A model generated the notes under the pieces. The model was given only the letters and a program-made list of their open reading frames with translations, was not told where the DNA came from and did not search any database. The position numbers and the translations under genes were made by a program. Shown piece after piece: positions 31,680-43,920 of a DNA stretch of 64,000 nt. Positions within the stretch are counted from its first letter, which is position 1. Each line of letters starts with the position of its first letter. This DNA is from Isoetes taiwanensis (lineage: Eukaryota; Streptophyta; Lycopodiopsida; Isoetales; Isoetaceae): positions 7,527,333 through 7,591,332 of the forward strand of contig JAJEKV010000065.1 of the NCBI GenBank assembly GCA_021234155.1, in the 5' to 3' direction.

Positions 31680-33027
31680 ACCTTATGAGGTGGAAATGAA
31701 CCTGTAGATGCATTTGGATGAGCTCGCACGGTTCTGCACAACCATAACATCTTGCTCTTCCCGCTTCTCCCGCACAAGTCTCAATAAAACTTATATTTGA
31801 CATTTGTTTACCTTTATCTTGTTTTTCAAAATAAGCCTTAACACTGCAATACTTCTCCTCATGACCTATTTCCTTGCAAAAGAGCAACAGACATTCTCTA
31901 CCAAAGTGACCTCTTCTATGACACTTAGGACATTGCCTTGCAAAACACCGCTCGCCTCTCTATGGTAAGGTTTACCACAGTTTGTGCATTCAGGAGGTGG
32001 GGCATCTTTACTGTTTTTTAATTCAAGAAGTTGTTTGGTAACTTCCAAAAGTGCCTCGTGACAATTTTATCGATCTCGATTTCATCCTAAAAACATGAGG
32101 ATCCAATTCTTCAGCTTTGGACTTCTTCTTTTTTTTTGTACCGCATAAACAGGAGCAAAGATTAGCAAAATGTAAATCATGTTCGGGTTCCATGATGAGG
32201 AGGATAAAATGGATCTCTCGATCTCTTCATCGTGAAGATAGCTTAATAGTTTCGGGCCAGATCTACATTTCTTTTACAAATGTTTTATGGATAGAATCCA
32301 ACTCACCAAATTTTTGTAATTTTAATAACTTCCTATAGATCCTAGGTCTAGACATCAAACCCTCCGATAAAGGAAGCAACTAGGTGCAATGTTGGATGAG
32401 TAACCTGATTCCAAGTTACACACTAGCAAATAAGAATTAAATCTCTCCACATACCGCTTTTACACTCTCACCAGTCTAATGGAAAATGAGTTGAGTTCAA
32501 AGACAAGATCCCGAGGTGAAGTAGCCTTACCAAACCTTGATAGAAACTTGTGTTCCAATTCATCCCCTTTGGTACCTATAGACATTTCAAAATCGAGCTA
32601 AGATCTGGCCTCATCACCCTTCATGCATTTGATGAATTTCAAAACTCGAACCCTTCTTTTTCTCCCATGTTCTTCATAATAGTCTTCAAAGTTTTTAGAA
32701 AATGGTTGGCATTCATGGAAGAATCATAGCAAGGGGGGAAATGTATAGTCAACTCAAAATGATAAGGTGTCATGGAGGAACAGATCGAAAGGTGTTGATC
32801 CGGGTTCAAAAAGTTTATGAATTTGTGAAGAAGAGGGCATGAGGAAATATTTGTAATATTTGTAGACCGATAGAGAGGAGCTGGTGGAGGAATAGGCAAG
32901 TTGGGAGTATTTGTAGCATTAGTGGTAGATCCGTAGCCACTCTCATGCTTACTCCTACCAAATCTGGTTGATTTGTCTCCCCTCGTGGTTCAGGACAGAC
33001 CAAATCTTCCTTGGCCATTGAGTTCAA
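31680..33027 (-). pseudogene. Gag of the Tat-like element with three zinc knuckles
   Basis: The likely start MNSMAKEDLVCPEPRGETNQ is at 33027, about 35 bases inside the 5' LTR end. The central part has DELEHKFLSRFGKATSPRDL and LVFELNSFSIRL (32480-32580), like plant gypsy capsid. Zinc-binding blocks follow. CTNCGKPYH lies at 31963-31990, a perfect CX2CX4HX4C knuckle CPKCHRRGHFGREC at 31891-31932, and FCKEIGHEEKYC at 31846-31880. Gag packages the RNA. Several stops and shifts break the frame (for example at 32640 and 31950). Confidence 0.75.
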
Positions 33028-33047
33028 TTTGTGTAAAAATCTCTGTA

Positions 33048-33057
33048 GGGACCTCCA
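33048..33057 (-). other. Possible primer binding site
   Basis: On the minus strand TGGAGGTCCC begins three bases after the 5' LTR end. A primer tRNA would have to end GGGACCT-CCA. I cannot name such a tRNA, so the site is assigned by position only. Confidence 0.4.
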
Positions 33058-33060
33058 AAA

Positions 33061-35469
33061 TGTTAGCCTAAAACCTGGAATTTTAGCCTAACCTCAAAGG
33101 AAGTACAAAGAAAACTGTCAGACCTCCGGATCACTTAGGGTGATCAATCCTCAATCATATAAGCAAAAGAACTCAATTTGAAATGCTAGATTTTTCCAAA
33201 TCACTACAATCCTCGGCGTAAAAAGACCTGCCGAGCCAAAATCAATCCAGCAATCACACTTTAAAGATTTTTGAGTTTGGATTTTTGGTATGGTTCACAA
33301 ACAAGCAGAGGAAGCTACTGGTGAAAGTCTGTCTTGATTTGGATAAAGGAAGACCAAGAAAATCAATGTCAAAGCTCAGCCAAAAAGTGGTCAATGCCAA
33401 AACAGAGAACCAAAATTTGCAGATGGAGTTTGGTGACGAATTTTGAGTTGGGATTTGTGCAGACAGCTTCAAAATGAACCCTAGATCACGTGCATAAGGT
33501 TTAATTGATAAGCAAACACTATGATTTTTTCTGAGATAGACCACAGACTCAATTTCGTCAACCTCAGAATAGCTTATGGAAAAGCTACTTTTCCTTTGTC
33601 TTTTTTGCATATAAACACTACTCAAGTCTATTTAAGGATGAGAAATGACTATTAAATTTGGTTTCATCTTGAAATATCTGATTTCTATTGGTTTTGACAG
33701 GCAGTAATAGATTTGTAATATGAGAAAATGCTAACACTATTTTTCCAGGCAGAGAATATGCATTATAACCAGAGATATCACAGAGTTCCAAGTCTCAAAG
33801 AAATAATTCTAAAATAATGCCTGAGAATAAATCTCAAGGCACTTGTGAGCTTCTAAAAATCCAGAAATCATCAAAAGAAGAAAATAAGAAGATAATTTGA
33901 GTTGTAGTAGAAGTTTTGATGTCGGGTCAGTCACAACACAGTCGGTCTTCAAACACAATGCAGTTAATCTTCAATCTCGAGCAGAATTAGCTGAATTTGG
34001 AGTAGAACAGATCAAGAAAATATCAAGAATATAGAATGCGCCCAGATCACAGAGGTATATCTCCGAGGGGGGTCATTAAATGATCTCAGATTCTTGGATT
34101 AAAATCGCCCTTCCCAAAACCAAATTTCTATGAGTGATTTCCGCCAAATTTGAGCAAGTTTCTATAGATCAAGTGCCACAGAGAGTTCCAGGGTTTCGAA
34201 AAGGTCTAGGAGGATGAATCGAGCAAAAGGGCTGGATTCAATCGATTTGGGCACCAATCAGCCAGATTTAGAAGGTGTTCCGTAAGTTTAGGGTTTTGCA
34301 AGGCTCGATATATCCCAATGTGCCTAAATAGTTCGGGAAGATAAGGATATAAATTGAAAAGTCCGAGTCAGCTTTATTGAATTTGCGTACACGCAGAAGG
34401 GTTGTGCCACCAGGTTCGAGGCCCCCCCGGCCGCCACGCGGGACCAATGGGGGGGCCGAGGTGGAATTTAGTGATAGGGTAGATATAGGCTAGAATAGGT
34501 TTTTATTTTTATTTTCTCCGCACGCATCCCAAGAAATAAATTTTGAGAGGCTTCCCAAGGTCTTTTTTTGATTTTTAAAAACCAATTTAGCTCATTTTGG
34601 TCAAGCTTCAAATGGAGGGTTTCGTGTCAAACTGAAATACTGAAATTTTGGCCCTTTTGACCTTGGTCAATGGATTTTCAAACTTGGAAATGGTGGAAAA
34701 AAAACATAAAACAAATGGAAAAAATGGAAAAAAGCTATGGTGGGATTTAGAAGGATGAGATGATGGTAAAAATCAAACCCATTGCTCTTGAGGTTTTTTA
34801 TGATCTTTTTGAGAGCAATTTACAAGTGATGGTGAGGCCAATAAAAATATAGGTAGTGAAGTAATGGAAGAGGGTATGAAAAGGTGGAAGTGAGGTATGG
34901 AAAGGTGGAATAGATGAAGGATGGAAACCCCTGTAGCACACATGATCTTATCTCAAAAGCTCAAATCATACCTTATGATGAACATAGTTTTGCTCAAGGC
35001 CCAAGGGTCTTCCAATCTTCTAAAAAATCTTCCAAACTTCAAGGCCAATATAAGAGCAAATATCAATTCCCAAGTGACCATCTTCATAAGTGTGACTCCT
35101 AAACCATTGGTGCAACTCAATTAAGCTCCATATAAATGAATTTGAGCAAAATGCTTTGTAGCTCCTTGTATAACTTGCTATATCCTTTGCCTGGTCTTCA
35201 AGAAATAAAAATGTAACTTAGAAAAACTTCCTCAAAGGAAAGAATTAGGCTATATAAGCAAGATCCCCAGGGTCTTCCAATCTTGGACAAATTTCTTCCA
35301 AACTCTAGCAGGATCAAAATAGCACTAACTCTTACCCCATGAGTGATAGGAAATAACTTAAGATGGAACCTCAAAAGCTAACCACATGTCTTCCAAACTT
35401 CAACAAATATCTTCCAATCTTGAAACTCTAAGTATCATGTTGGTCCATGTTGCCCAAAAAGGGGCAACA
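33061..35469 (-). repeat. 5' LTR of the Tat-like element
   Basis: This is the partner of 23302-25716. It shows the same TGTTAGCC/GGCAACA ends. Differences between the pair are mainly one- to three-base changes and indels, often where one copy shows CTG or CAG and the other CG or a gap (for example near 33420 against 23663). The promoter should lie here; I cannot place a TATA box with confidence. Confidence 0.9.
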
Positions 35470-35474
35470 GGGGT
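35470..35474 (+). repeat. Target-site duplication, right copy (GGGGT)
   Basis: GGGGT directly follows GGCAACA and continues into TTAGATTTGGTTGC, the satellite sequence interrupted at 23301. Confidence 0.85.
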
Positions 35475-38400
35475 TTAGATTTGGTTGCTTGTGATGATGG
35501 TTGTGTTTCAGTATCAAGGCATATGGATAGAGAGAATGCACTTGTTCAACGGACTGCTCCCTAAAGCTATTTGACATGGATGGCATAATTAACTTGTAAT
35601 GAACTGAATTCGGGGCAAGCAACTTCCGGGGGGATTTTAGGGTCCCAAACAAGGCCAACACCCCCACTCCATGTCAAGACAGGACGCAAGGTCCCGACCA
35701 AATCTGACAAGGAGAGGGCCTCCCAAACGTAAACCCCGCGGACTTGCCGATTCTAGAAGGGTTTTTGTTTTGGGGGCCGAGTTTTGTCTTCCGCCACAGA
35801 ACTTGGTCCCTAGGGCAACGCCGACGTTTCCAGTCCATTGGCAGAGCCAAATCGCAGCTCCGGGAGAGGGGAGGTCGCCCGGCCCGGCCCCCAAGGCCTT
35901 AGGGAGAGGAAATTCGGGGCAAGTACCGGGATTTTAGGGTCCGTGGCTCAAGGCCAACACCTCCACTCCATGTCAAGTCACGACGCGAAGGTCCCTTTGG
36001 CCAACTGACAAGGAGAGGGCCTCAAACGTAAAACCCCGTGGAGTTGTCGTGTTCTAGAAGGGTTTATGCTTTTGGGGCCGAAGTTTTGGTCTTCTCGCCA
36101 CGGAACTTGGTCCCTGTGGCAATGTCGACGTTTCCGAGTCCATTGGCGTAGCCAAATCACGATTCCGAGAGGGGAGGTCGCCGTCCGTCCCCAAGGCCTT
36201 GGGAGAGAGGAAATTCGGGGCAAGCAGCCCGGGGATTTTTAGGGTCCGCGGCTCAAGGCCAACACCCCCACTCCACGCCAAGTCACGCGCAAGGTCCCGC
36301 CTACCGAATCTAACAAGGAGAGGGCCTCCCAAAACGAAACCCCGTGGGTTGCCGTGTTCTAGAAGGGTTTGCGTTTTGGGGGCCGAGACTTGGTCTGTTG
36401 CACTTGGGACCTGGCCGAGAAGCTGCAGCCGAGAATACGGAGCAAGGGGAACTGACGGAGCGGAGTTTGGGCCTGTCCTCCTCCCGATGTGGCAAGTAGA
36501 AGTCGGGGGGCGCTTTTTGCAGTGGCAAGACATTCATAAATTCGCAATTAATGCATTGTACGAAAATAAATTCGGATTTTTTGCCACCGATTCCTAATCC
36601 ATCTCCAAAGACACAGCCCAATTTTCAAAATTTTCGGAGAAGGTCTAGGTCAAAGGGTTAGCTAAGGTCAAAGGAATGGAGTTTGTGGGATCGTTGTACT
36701 TGGGGTTGACCTTGGCTCGCTGGACGTTATACTTGGTCTAAGATTGTATTGAGAATATAAGCATCATAACTATTAGAATGAAGATAAATAATTCTGAGTA
36801 AAAGCATCATAACTACTAGAATGAAGATAAATGATTACGAAAAGCAAAAGACTAGTGCGGTTGGGGGTTTAGATTTGGTTGCTTGTGATGATGGTTGTGT
36901 TTCAGTATCAAGGCATATGGATAGAGAGAATGCACTTGTTCAACGGACTGCTCCCTAAAGCTATTTGACATGGATGGCATAATTAACTTGTAATGAACTG
37001 AATTCGGGGCAAGCAACTTCCGGGGGGATTTTAGGGTCCCGCTCAAGGTCAACACCCCCCACTCCATGTCAAGACAGGACGCAAAAGGTCCCACCAAACC
37101 GACAAGGAGAGGGCCTCCAAACGAAACCCCGGTGGACTTGCCGATTCTAGAAGGGTTTTGTTTTGGGGGCCGAGTTTTGGTCTTCTGGCCACAGAACTTG
37201 GTCCCTAGGGCAACGTCGACGTTCTGAGTCCATTGGCAGAGCCAAATCGCAGTTCCGGAGAGGGGAGGTCGCCCGTCCGTCCCCAAGGCCTTAGGGAGAG
37301 GAAATTCGGGGCAAGCAAACGGGGATTTAGGGTCCGCGGCTCGAAGGCCAACACCTCCACTCCATGTCAAGTCACGACGCAAGGTCCCGGCCAAATCTGA
37401 CAAGGAGAGGGCCTCCGAAACGTAAACCCTGTGAGTTGTCAGGTTCTAGAAGGGTTTGCGTTTTGGGGGCCGAGTTTTGGTCTTCTGGCCACTGAACTTG
37501 GTCCCTAGGGCAATGTCGACGTTCTGAGTCCATTGGCAGAGCCAAATCACGATTCCGGAGAGGGGAGGTCGCCCGTCCGTCCCCAAGGCCTTGGGGAGAG
37601 GAAATTCGGGGCAAGCAGCTTAGGGGGATTTTAGGTCCGTGGCTCAAGGCCAACACCCCCACTCCACGCAAGTCAAGTCACGGCAAGGTCCCGCCAATCT
37701 ATAAAGGAGAGGGCCTCCAAAACGAAACCCCCGTGGGCTGCCGTGTTCTAAAAGGGTTTGCGCTTTGGGGCCGAGACTTGGTCTGTTATGCACTTGGGAC
37801 TGGGCCGAAGCCGCAGCCGAGAATACGGAGCAAGGGGAACCGACGGAGCGGAGTTTGGGCCTGTCCTCCTCCCGATGTGGCAAGTAGAAGTCGGGGGCTT
37901 TTTTAAAGGGCAAGACATTCATAAATTGCAATTAATGCATTGAAAAATAAATTTGATTTTTTTTGCCCAGTTGGATTCCTAATCCATCTCCAGACACAGC
38001 CCAATTTTCAAAATTTTCGGAGAAGGTCTAGGTCAAAGGGTTAGCTAAGGTCAAAGGAATGGAGTTTGTGGGATCGTTGTACTTGGGGTTGACCTTGGCT
38101 CGCTGGACGTTATACTTGGTCTAAGATTGTATTGAGAATATAAGCATCATAACTATTAGAATGAAGATAAATAATTACAGAAAAGCATCATAACTACTAG
38201 AATGAAGATAAATGATTAAGAGAAAAGCAAAAGACTAAGCGGGTTGGGGGAGGGGGGTTTAGATTTGGTTGCTTGTGATGATGGTTGTGTTTCCAAAGAT
38301 CAAGGCATATGGATAGAGAGAATGCACTTGTTCAACGGACTGCCCCTAAAGCTATTTGACATGGATGGCATAATTAACTTGTAATGAATCAATCGGGGCA

Positions 38401-39404
38401 AGCAACTTCCCGGGGATTTTAGGGTCCCAGCTCGGCCAACACCCCACTCCATGTCAAGACAGACGCAAGGTCCCACCAAATCGACAAGGAGAGGGCCTCC
38501 AAACGTAAACCGGGCAGGACTTGCCGCGATTCTAGAAGGGTTTTGTTTTGGGGGCCAAGTTTGGTCTTCCCGCCACGAATCCTTGGTCCCTAGGGCAACG
38601 TCGACGCTCGAGTCCATTGGCAGAGCCAAGTTCGAGAGGGGAGGTCGCGGTCCGTCCCCAAGGCCTTAGGGAGAGGATTGAGGGGCAAGCAGCTTCGGGG
38701 GGATTTTAGGGTCCTCTCGCCTCCAACACCTCCACCCATGTCAAGTCACGACGCAAGGTCCCTGGTCAAATCCGACAAGGAGAGGGCCTCAAACGTAAAC
38801 CCCTGTGGAGTTGTCGTTCTAGAAGGGTTTGCGTTTGGGGGCCGAGTTTTTGGTCTTCGGCCACGGAACTTGGTCCCGTGGCAATGTCGACGTTCTAAGT
38901 CCATTGGCAGAGCCAAATCACGATTCCTAGAGAGGGAGGTCGCCCGTCCGTCCCTGGGGCCTTGGGAGAGGAAATTGGGCAAGCAGCCCGGGGATTTAGG
39001 GTCCGTGGCGGGCGCCAACACCCCCACTCCACGTCAAGTCACGCGCAAGGTCCCGCCCAATCTAACAAGGAGAGGGCCTCAAAACGTAAACCCCTGTGGG
39101 TTGCCGTGTTCTAAAAGGTTTGGCGTTTTGGGGCCGAGACTTGGTCTGTTGCACTTGGGACCTGGCCAACAGAAGCTGCAGCCGAGAATACGGAGCAAGG
39201 GGAGCTGTAGGAGCGGAGTTTGGGCCTGTCCTCCTCCGATGTGGCAAGTAGAAGTCGGGGCTTTTGCTGGCAAGACATTCATAAATTCGCAATTAATGCA
39301 TTGTATTTAAAATAAATTCTGATTTTTTGCCACCTGGATGCCTAATCCATCTCCAGCACACAGCCCAATTTTCAAATTTTCTGGAGAAGGTCTAGGTTAA
39401 AGGG
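35475..39404 (+). repeat. Higher-order satellite, type A units (right of LTR element)
   Basis: This continues the interrupted unit and then has two full type A units and most of a third. Landmarks GACATTCATAAATT at 36531, 37914 and 39278 give periods of 1383 and 1364. Subtracting the 12,173-bp insertion places 36531 about 1393 bp after 22965, so phase is kept across the insertion. Modules start near 35632, 35930, 36232, then 37025, 37324, 37630, then 38415, 38700, 38990. Two ~45-bp AAGCATCATAACTA-TAGAATGAAGATAAAT repeats lie in each spacer. Confidence 0.85.
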
Positions 39405-42400
39405 TTAGCATTAGAACGCGCTTGGGCAGCGTGCGGGTGGCAACCGATCTGGCACCCTTCCCCAAGTCAAACGAGGCCAGGACCTTGCAGTGGATCCCTC
39501 ACAAGAGGGGGGAGAGTCCGGACCCCAAGAGGCGGATCCAAAAAGTTCCCGAGGCAGCCCTTCCTCGGCAGCGCTCCCGGGGCTGCACGCTTAATCGACC
39601 ACCCTCCCGAGCCCGGTTCCCCTATCCGACCGCTGATCCTCCGCTCAGGGGCCCCTCTTCTGGAAGGCCCAAAAGATTCTAGATCGGTCCGGGAGAATTT
39701 GTCAAACTGGGCGCCCCGAGGTCGGCCTTTGTAGAAACCGGGGCAGTTGTCTTTGTCGCTCGAAAGCACCGGGAGGCTCCTTGAATGGCAAATCGACCCC
39801 GCCAAATCGTAGGAATGGCGAAATTACCCTAGAGAGCAAGTTACAAGGTCGGTTTTGCAAAAAGAAAGAAACACTCACGCCTCCACGACAAGATCCCGCA
39901 TCCACATCCTAGGCCAATTGACTACGAAAGTGTGATGGAAGTGAGCTACTTTGGCGCTTCTTGGAGGTCGGGTGGTCTTGGCCACGTAATCTTGGTCCCC
40001 GTGGCAATGTCGACGTTTGAGTCCATTGGCGCAGAGCCAAATCGCGGCCCCAGAGAGGGGAGGTCGCCCGTCCGGCCCCTGTGGCCTTGGGGAGAGGAAA
40101 TTCAAGCAGCCGGGGGATTTTAGGGTCCATGCTCAAGGCCAACACCCCCACTCCACGCCAAGTCACGGCGCAAGGTCCCTCCCCTTAACCTGACAAGGAG
40201 AGGGCCTCCAAAAACGTAAACCCCGTGGGTTGTCATGTTCTAGAAGGGTTTGCGTTTTGGGGGCCGAGACTTGGTCTGCTGCTTTGGGACCCGACCGGAA
40301 GCCGCAGCCGGTAGAATATGGAGCAAGGGGAACCGACGGAGTGGAGTTTGGGCCCCGTCCTCCTCCCAATGTGGCAAGGGGAACCGACTGAGCGTGAAAT
40401 TACCCTAGAGCAAGAGTTTGGGACCTGCCCCTCCTCCCGATGTGGCAAGTAGAAGCTACTTTGGGGCGCTTTTGGCAAGACATTCATAAATTCTGTAATT
40501 AATGCATTCAGGGGCCTTTAAAATAAATTCTGATTTTTTGCCACCGGATTGCTAATCCATCTCCAAAGATATAGCCCAATTTTTTTTTTTTTTTTTTGGA
40601 GAAGGTCTAGGTCAAAGGGTTAGCATTAGAATCCGGGCAGTTTGGGGCAGCCCATTGTGGGCAACCGAGCCGCACCTTCCCCAAGTCAAACGACGCAATT
40701 TTAGGACCTTGCGGGGATCCCTCACAAGAGGGGAGAGTCCGGACCCCAAGAGGCGGGATCAAAAAAAAGTTCCCGAGGCAGCCCTTCCGGCGGGCGCTCC
40801 CGGGGCAGACGCTAATGACCACCCTCCCGAGGCCGGTTCCCCCTATCCGACCGTTGGATCCTCCGTTCAGGGGCCCCTCTTCGGGAAGGCCCAAAAGATT
40901 CCAGATCGGTCCGGGAGAACTTGTCAAACCGCTGGGCGCCCCGGAGGTCGGCCTTGTAGAAACCGGCAAAGGTCTTGTCGTCGGGCACCGGGAGGCTCGG
41001 AATGGCAAATCGACTCGCCAAATCGTCAGGAATGGCGAAATTACCCTAGGGAGCAAGTTACAAGGTCGGTTTTGCAAAAGAAAGAAACACTCACGCCTCC
41101 ACGACAAAGATCCCGCGATCCACATCCTAGGCCAATTGACTACGAGTGTGATGGAAGTGAGCTACTTTGGGCGTCTTGGAGGTCGTGGGTGGTCTTACGC
41201 CACGGAGGTCCCTGTGGCAATGTCGACGTTCTGAGTCCATTGGCAGAGCCAAATCGCGATTCCCGAGAGGGGAGGTCGCCCGTCCGTCCCCAGGGCCTTG
41301 AGGAGAGGAAATTCGGGGCAAGCAGCTTCCGGGGGGATTTTAGGGTCCGTGCTCGCGGGCCAACACCCCCACTCCCGTCAAATAACGGCGCAAGGTCCCG
41401 CCCGAATCGACAAGGAGAGGGCCTCCAAAACATAAACCCCGGGGTTGCCGTGTTCTAGAAGGGTTTGCGTTTTGGGGGCCGAGACTTGGTCTGTTGCACT
41501 TGGGACCTGGCCGAGAAGCTGCAGCCGAGAATACGGAGCAAGGGAAACTGACGGAGCGGAGTTTGGGCATGTCCTCCTCCCGATGTGGCAAGTAGAAGTC
41601 GGGGGGCGCTTTTGCATTGTACGAAAATAAATTCTGATTTTTGCCACTGGATTCCTAATCCCCAATTTTCGAAATTTTCTGAGAAGGTCTAGGTCAAAGG
41701 GTTAGCATTAGAACGGTCGGGGCAGCCCGTTGCGGGGCAACCGAGCTGGCACCCTTCCCCAAGTCAAACGAGGCCAGGACTCAGGGGATCCTCACAAGAG
41801 GGGGAGAGTCCTGGGACCCCAAGAGGCGGGATCCAAAAGTTCCCCGAGGCAGTTCTTCTGGCGGCCCCCTGGGGCCGCGACGCACGACCACCCTCCCGAG
41901 CCCGGGTCCCCTATCCGCCTGCTGGATCCTCCGCTCGAGGGGCCCTCTTCGGGAAGGACCAAAAGATTCCGTGACCGGGTCCGGAGAATTTGTCAAACCG
42001 CTGGCCCCCCGAGGCCTCCGGGCCTTGTAGAAACCGGGCAGTTGTCTTGTCGCTCGGGCACCGGGAGGCTCCGGAATGGCAAATCGACCCCGCCAAATCG
42101 TCCGGAATGGCGAAATTACCCTAGGGAGCAAGTTACAAAGGTCGGTTTTGCAAGAGAAAGAAACACTCACGCCTCCACGACAAGATCCCCGCATCCACAT
42201 CCTAGGCCAATTGATCACGAAAGTGTGATGGAAGTGAGCTACTTTGGCGCTTCTTGGAGGTCGGGTGGTCTTCTCGCCAATGAACTTGGTCCCCGTGGCA
42301 ATGTCGACGTTTCGAGTCCATTGGCAGAGCCAAATCGCGATTCCGGAGAGGGAGGTCGTCGTCCGTCCCGTGGGCCCTCGGGAGAGGAAATTCGAGGCAG

Positions 42401-43920
42401 CTTGGGATTTTAGGGTCCGTGCTGCTCGCGCCAACACCCCACCCACGCCAAGTTTTAACGCCAAGGTCCCGCCCAACCGACAAGGAGAGAGCCTCCAAAA
42501 CGTGAAACCCCGTGGGGTTACCGTGTTCTAGAAGGGTTTGCGTTTTGGGGCCGTAGACTTGGTCTGGTTGCACTTGGGACTCGCCAAGAAGCCGCAGCCG
42601 GTGAATACGGAGCAAGGGGAACTGACGAGCGGAGTTTGGCCCCGTCCCTCCTCCCGATGTGGCAAGTAGAAGTCGGGGGCTTTGCGCTGGCAAGACATTC
42701 ATAAATTCACAATTAATGCATTGTACGAAAAAATAAATTCTGATTTTTGCCGGCCTGGATTCCTAATCCATCTCCAAAGACATGCCCAATTTTCGAAATT
42801 TTCGAGAAGGTCTAGGTCAAAGGGTTAGTGATTAGAACGGGTGGGGCAGCCCGCCAAGGTGGCAACCGAGCCGCACCCCTTCCCCAAGTCAAACGAGGCC
42901 GGGACCTTGCGGGGATCCCTCACAAGAGGGAGAGTGGGACCCCAAGAGGCGGGATCCAAAAGTTCCCGAGGCAGCCCTTCCGGCGGCGCTCCCGGGTCAG
43001 ACGCTAATGACCACCCCCTCCCGGTTCCCCTATCCGACCATTGATCCTCCGTTCGGGGGCCCCTCTTGGGAAGGCCCAAAAGATTCCAGATCGGTCCGGG
43101 AGAACTTGTCAACGTAGGGCGGCCCCGAGGTCGGCCTTGTAGAAACTGCAGTGTCTTGTCGGCCGGGACCTGGGGAGGTTCGGAATGGCAAATCGACCGC
43201 CAAATCGTCCGGAATGAGGAAATTACCCTAGGGGAGCAAGTTACAAGGTCGGTTTTGCAAAAAGAAAGAAACACTCACGCCCACGACAAGATCCCGCATC
43301 CACATCCTAGGCCAATTGACTACGAAAGTGTGATGGAAGTGAGCTACTTTGGCGCTTCTTGAGGTCGGGTGGTCTTTCGCCACTGAAACTTGGTCCCTGT
43401 GGCAATGTCGAGGTTCGAGTCCATTGGCGAGCCAAATCGCAATTCCCGAGAGGGAGGTCGCCCATCCGTCCCCGTGGCCTTGGGAAGAGGAAATTGGGGC
43501 AAGCAGCTTCCGGTGGATTTTAGGGTCTCAGGTTTCGCGCCAACACCCCCACTCCACGCCAAGTCACGGCGCCAAAGGTCGCCAACCGACAAGGAGAGCC
43601 TAAAACGAAACCCCGTGGGGCTGCTGTGTTCTAGAAGGGTTTGCATTTTGGGGGCCTTGGAGACTTGGTCTGCTGCACTTGGGACCTGGCCGCCGCAGCC
43701 GAGAATACGGAGCAAGGGAAACTGACAGAGTGGAGTTTGGGCCTGTCCTCCTCCGATGTGGCAAGTAGAAGTCTGGGGCTTTTGCAGTTGGCAAGACATT
43801 CATAAAATTTGTAATTAATGCATTGTACGAAAATAAATTCTGATTTTTGCAATTTGAATTCCTAATTCATCTCCAGCACATAGCCCAATTTTGGGAATTT
43901 TCGGAGAAGGTCTAGGTCAA
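39405..43920 (+). repeat. Higher-order satellite, type B units (four, ~1.1 kb)
   Basis: At GGTCAAAGGGTTAGC the units switch. In place of the A spacer's second half and two modules they carry a ~600-bp block. It starts GCATTAGAAC, contains GTCAAACGAGGCC, GATCCCTCACAAGAGGGG, CCGGTTCCCCTATCCGACC, AAATTACCCTAG and AAAGAAAGAAACACTCACGC, and ends GAAGTGAGCTACTTTGGCGC. One ~295-bp module and the A-type GCCGAGAATACGGAGCAAGG tail follow. Starts: 39405, 40618, 41702, 42825. Unit 1 carries an extra partial tail (40370-40440). Frames up to 267 residues (40655-41458) are open but several frames overlap on both strands and none is kept between units. Confidence 0.8.

Larger units (their letters stand above)
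23302..35469 (-). mobile_element. Complete Ty3/gypsy (OTA, Tat-like) LTR retrotransposon, 12.2 kb
   Basis: Two LTRs (2415 and 2409 bp) with TG...CA ends flank an internal region of 7.3 kb. A 5-bp GGGGT duplication marks the insertion into the type A satellite. Proteins read on the minus strand in the order gag, protease, an RNase H-like domain, reverse transcriptase, RNase H, integrase. A plus-strand (antisense) ORF and short tandem repeats lie between integrase and the 3' LTR. These last two traits and the extra RNase H are known from the plant Tat lineage. All protein domains are interrupted by small indels, so it looks non-autonomous as assembled. LTRs remain very similar, which suggests a fairly recent insertion. 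Confidence 0.9.

Noticed and set aside
23302-35469. Endogenous pararetrovirus or envelope-bearing retrovirus
   Set aside because: The order of domains, LTRs, integrase and target duplication fit a Ty3/gypsy LTR retrotransposon. No movement protein, coat protein of viral type or envelope-like membrane protein is seen.
40655-42476. Long ORFs in type B satellite units (267 aa plus at 40655-41458, 227 aa plus at 41730-42413, 231 aa minus at 41781-42476)
   Set aside because: Frames on both strands are open together in GC-rich DNA, are not preserved between the four units, and match no family.
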